From Evtepia sp. (GTDB lineage: Bacteria; Bacillota; Clostridia; Oscillospirales; Oscillospiraceae), in NCBI GenBank assembly GCA_020025735.1, contig JAHHRP010000035.1, positions 1 to 14,911 of the forward strand: a DNA stretch of 14,911 nucleotides, in the 5' to 3' direction. How positions within the stretch are numbered: the first letter of the stretch is position 1; every line of letters begins with the position of its first letter. Of this stretch, positions 14,598 through 14,911 are shown in pieces. The notes beneath the pieces were generated by a model. That model worked only from the letters and a program-made list of their open reading frames with translations, was not told where the DNA came from and made no database searches. Made by a program: the position numbers and the translations under genes.

Positions 14598-14615
14598 TGC
14601 CGCAAAATAATCCCC

Positions 14616-14656
14616 AAAGCAATCGGAGGCCAATGGTGGCCTTCGATTGCTTTATC
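14616..14656 (+). terminator. Hairpin terminator of the SSB-like gene
   Basis: A 17-bp stem with one G-T pair (14616-14632 with 14637-14653) closes a 4-nt loop and begins 18 nt after the stop codon. The T tail is short (TTTATCC), but stem strength and position support termination. The stem is near-symmetric and could also serve a convergent transcript. Confidence 0.7.
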
Positions 14657-14911
14657 CTATTTTAAACACGTCTCCCATGACAGATGAATCAAGACTGATG
14701 CGCTAATCTCTCATAAGAACAAAGTCGAAAATCGAGAGTATAAATAATTTTAAGAAATCGTTTACAAACCTGTCATGGAATTCATAATTTAGCCATATGA
14801 TTCCAATATTTTGGTCACAATTCTCTTGTAGGATATAGCCTGTAAGAAGCAGGGAACAAAACCTTCTGACTTTACTTACACACTCTCTTTTCTCTCTTAA
14901 AAAGTACGACA
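14654..14911. other. AT-rich non-coding end of the window
   Basis: No open reading frame of useful length, RNA gene or strong hairpin is visible. TTGGTC followed after 17 nt by TATAGC (about 14813-14841) is a weak promoter-like pair that could serve a gene beyond the window. Confidence 0.4.

Overview
The window looks like chromosomal DNA of an anaerobic, butyrate-type member of the Clostridia, probably near the Oscillospiraceae (Flavonifractor, Oscillibacter, Intestinimonas and relatives). This rests on a short-chain acyl-CoA dehydrogenase with the butyryl-CoA dehydrogenase motifs, a Firmicutes-type GSI-alpha glutamine synthetase, strong AGGAGG ribosome binding sites, classic SigA promoters, a ferredoxin-thioredoxin reductase-like mini-protein and an RNase P RNA with A-type features. 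The genus is an inference.

Layout. Positions 1-130 hold the end of a decayed, frameshifted IS3-family transposase, minus strand. From 139 to about 5756 everything reads on the minus strand. In transcription order this is a structured leader and glmS, then nadE (15 nt after glmS, sharing a transcript that ends in a strong terminator). RNase P RNA (rnpB) follows with its own near-perfect promoter, then a cytidylate kinase-like gene and an acyl-CoA dehydrogenase. The 431-bp gap between glmS and glnA is a divergent promoter region. From about 5836 everything reads on the plus strand: glnA with its terminator, then carA and a carB-dapF fusion with promoter and terminator, then a ZIP metal transporter, the reductase-like mini-protein, and a protein with two SSB-like OB folds, also followed by a hairpin terminator. 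The last 258 bp contain no gene that I can support.

Functional theme. The centre of the window is about ammonia and glutamine-amide nitrogen: glnA makes glutamine, glmS spends it, nadE is the ammonia-dependent form, and carA/carB make carbamoyl phosphate. The carbamoyl-phosphate unit is the main surprise. CarA has Gly247 in place of the nucleophilic Cys of its glutaminase (GIGLGHQ instead of GICLGHQ), so it should not hydrolyse glutamine. The large subunit is fused in frame to a complete diaminopimelate-epimerase-like domain. That domain has Ala1134 in place of the first of the two catalytic cysteines and a Tyr in the normally conserved GIGADG turn. Both synthetase halves of CarB look intact. 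The simplest reading is an ammonia-dependent carbamoyl-phosphate synthetase carrying an epimerase-fold domain with a changed or lost activity. I know of no described system of this make-up, and whether the genome also holds a standard carAB and dapF is the key question.
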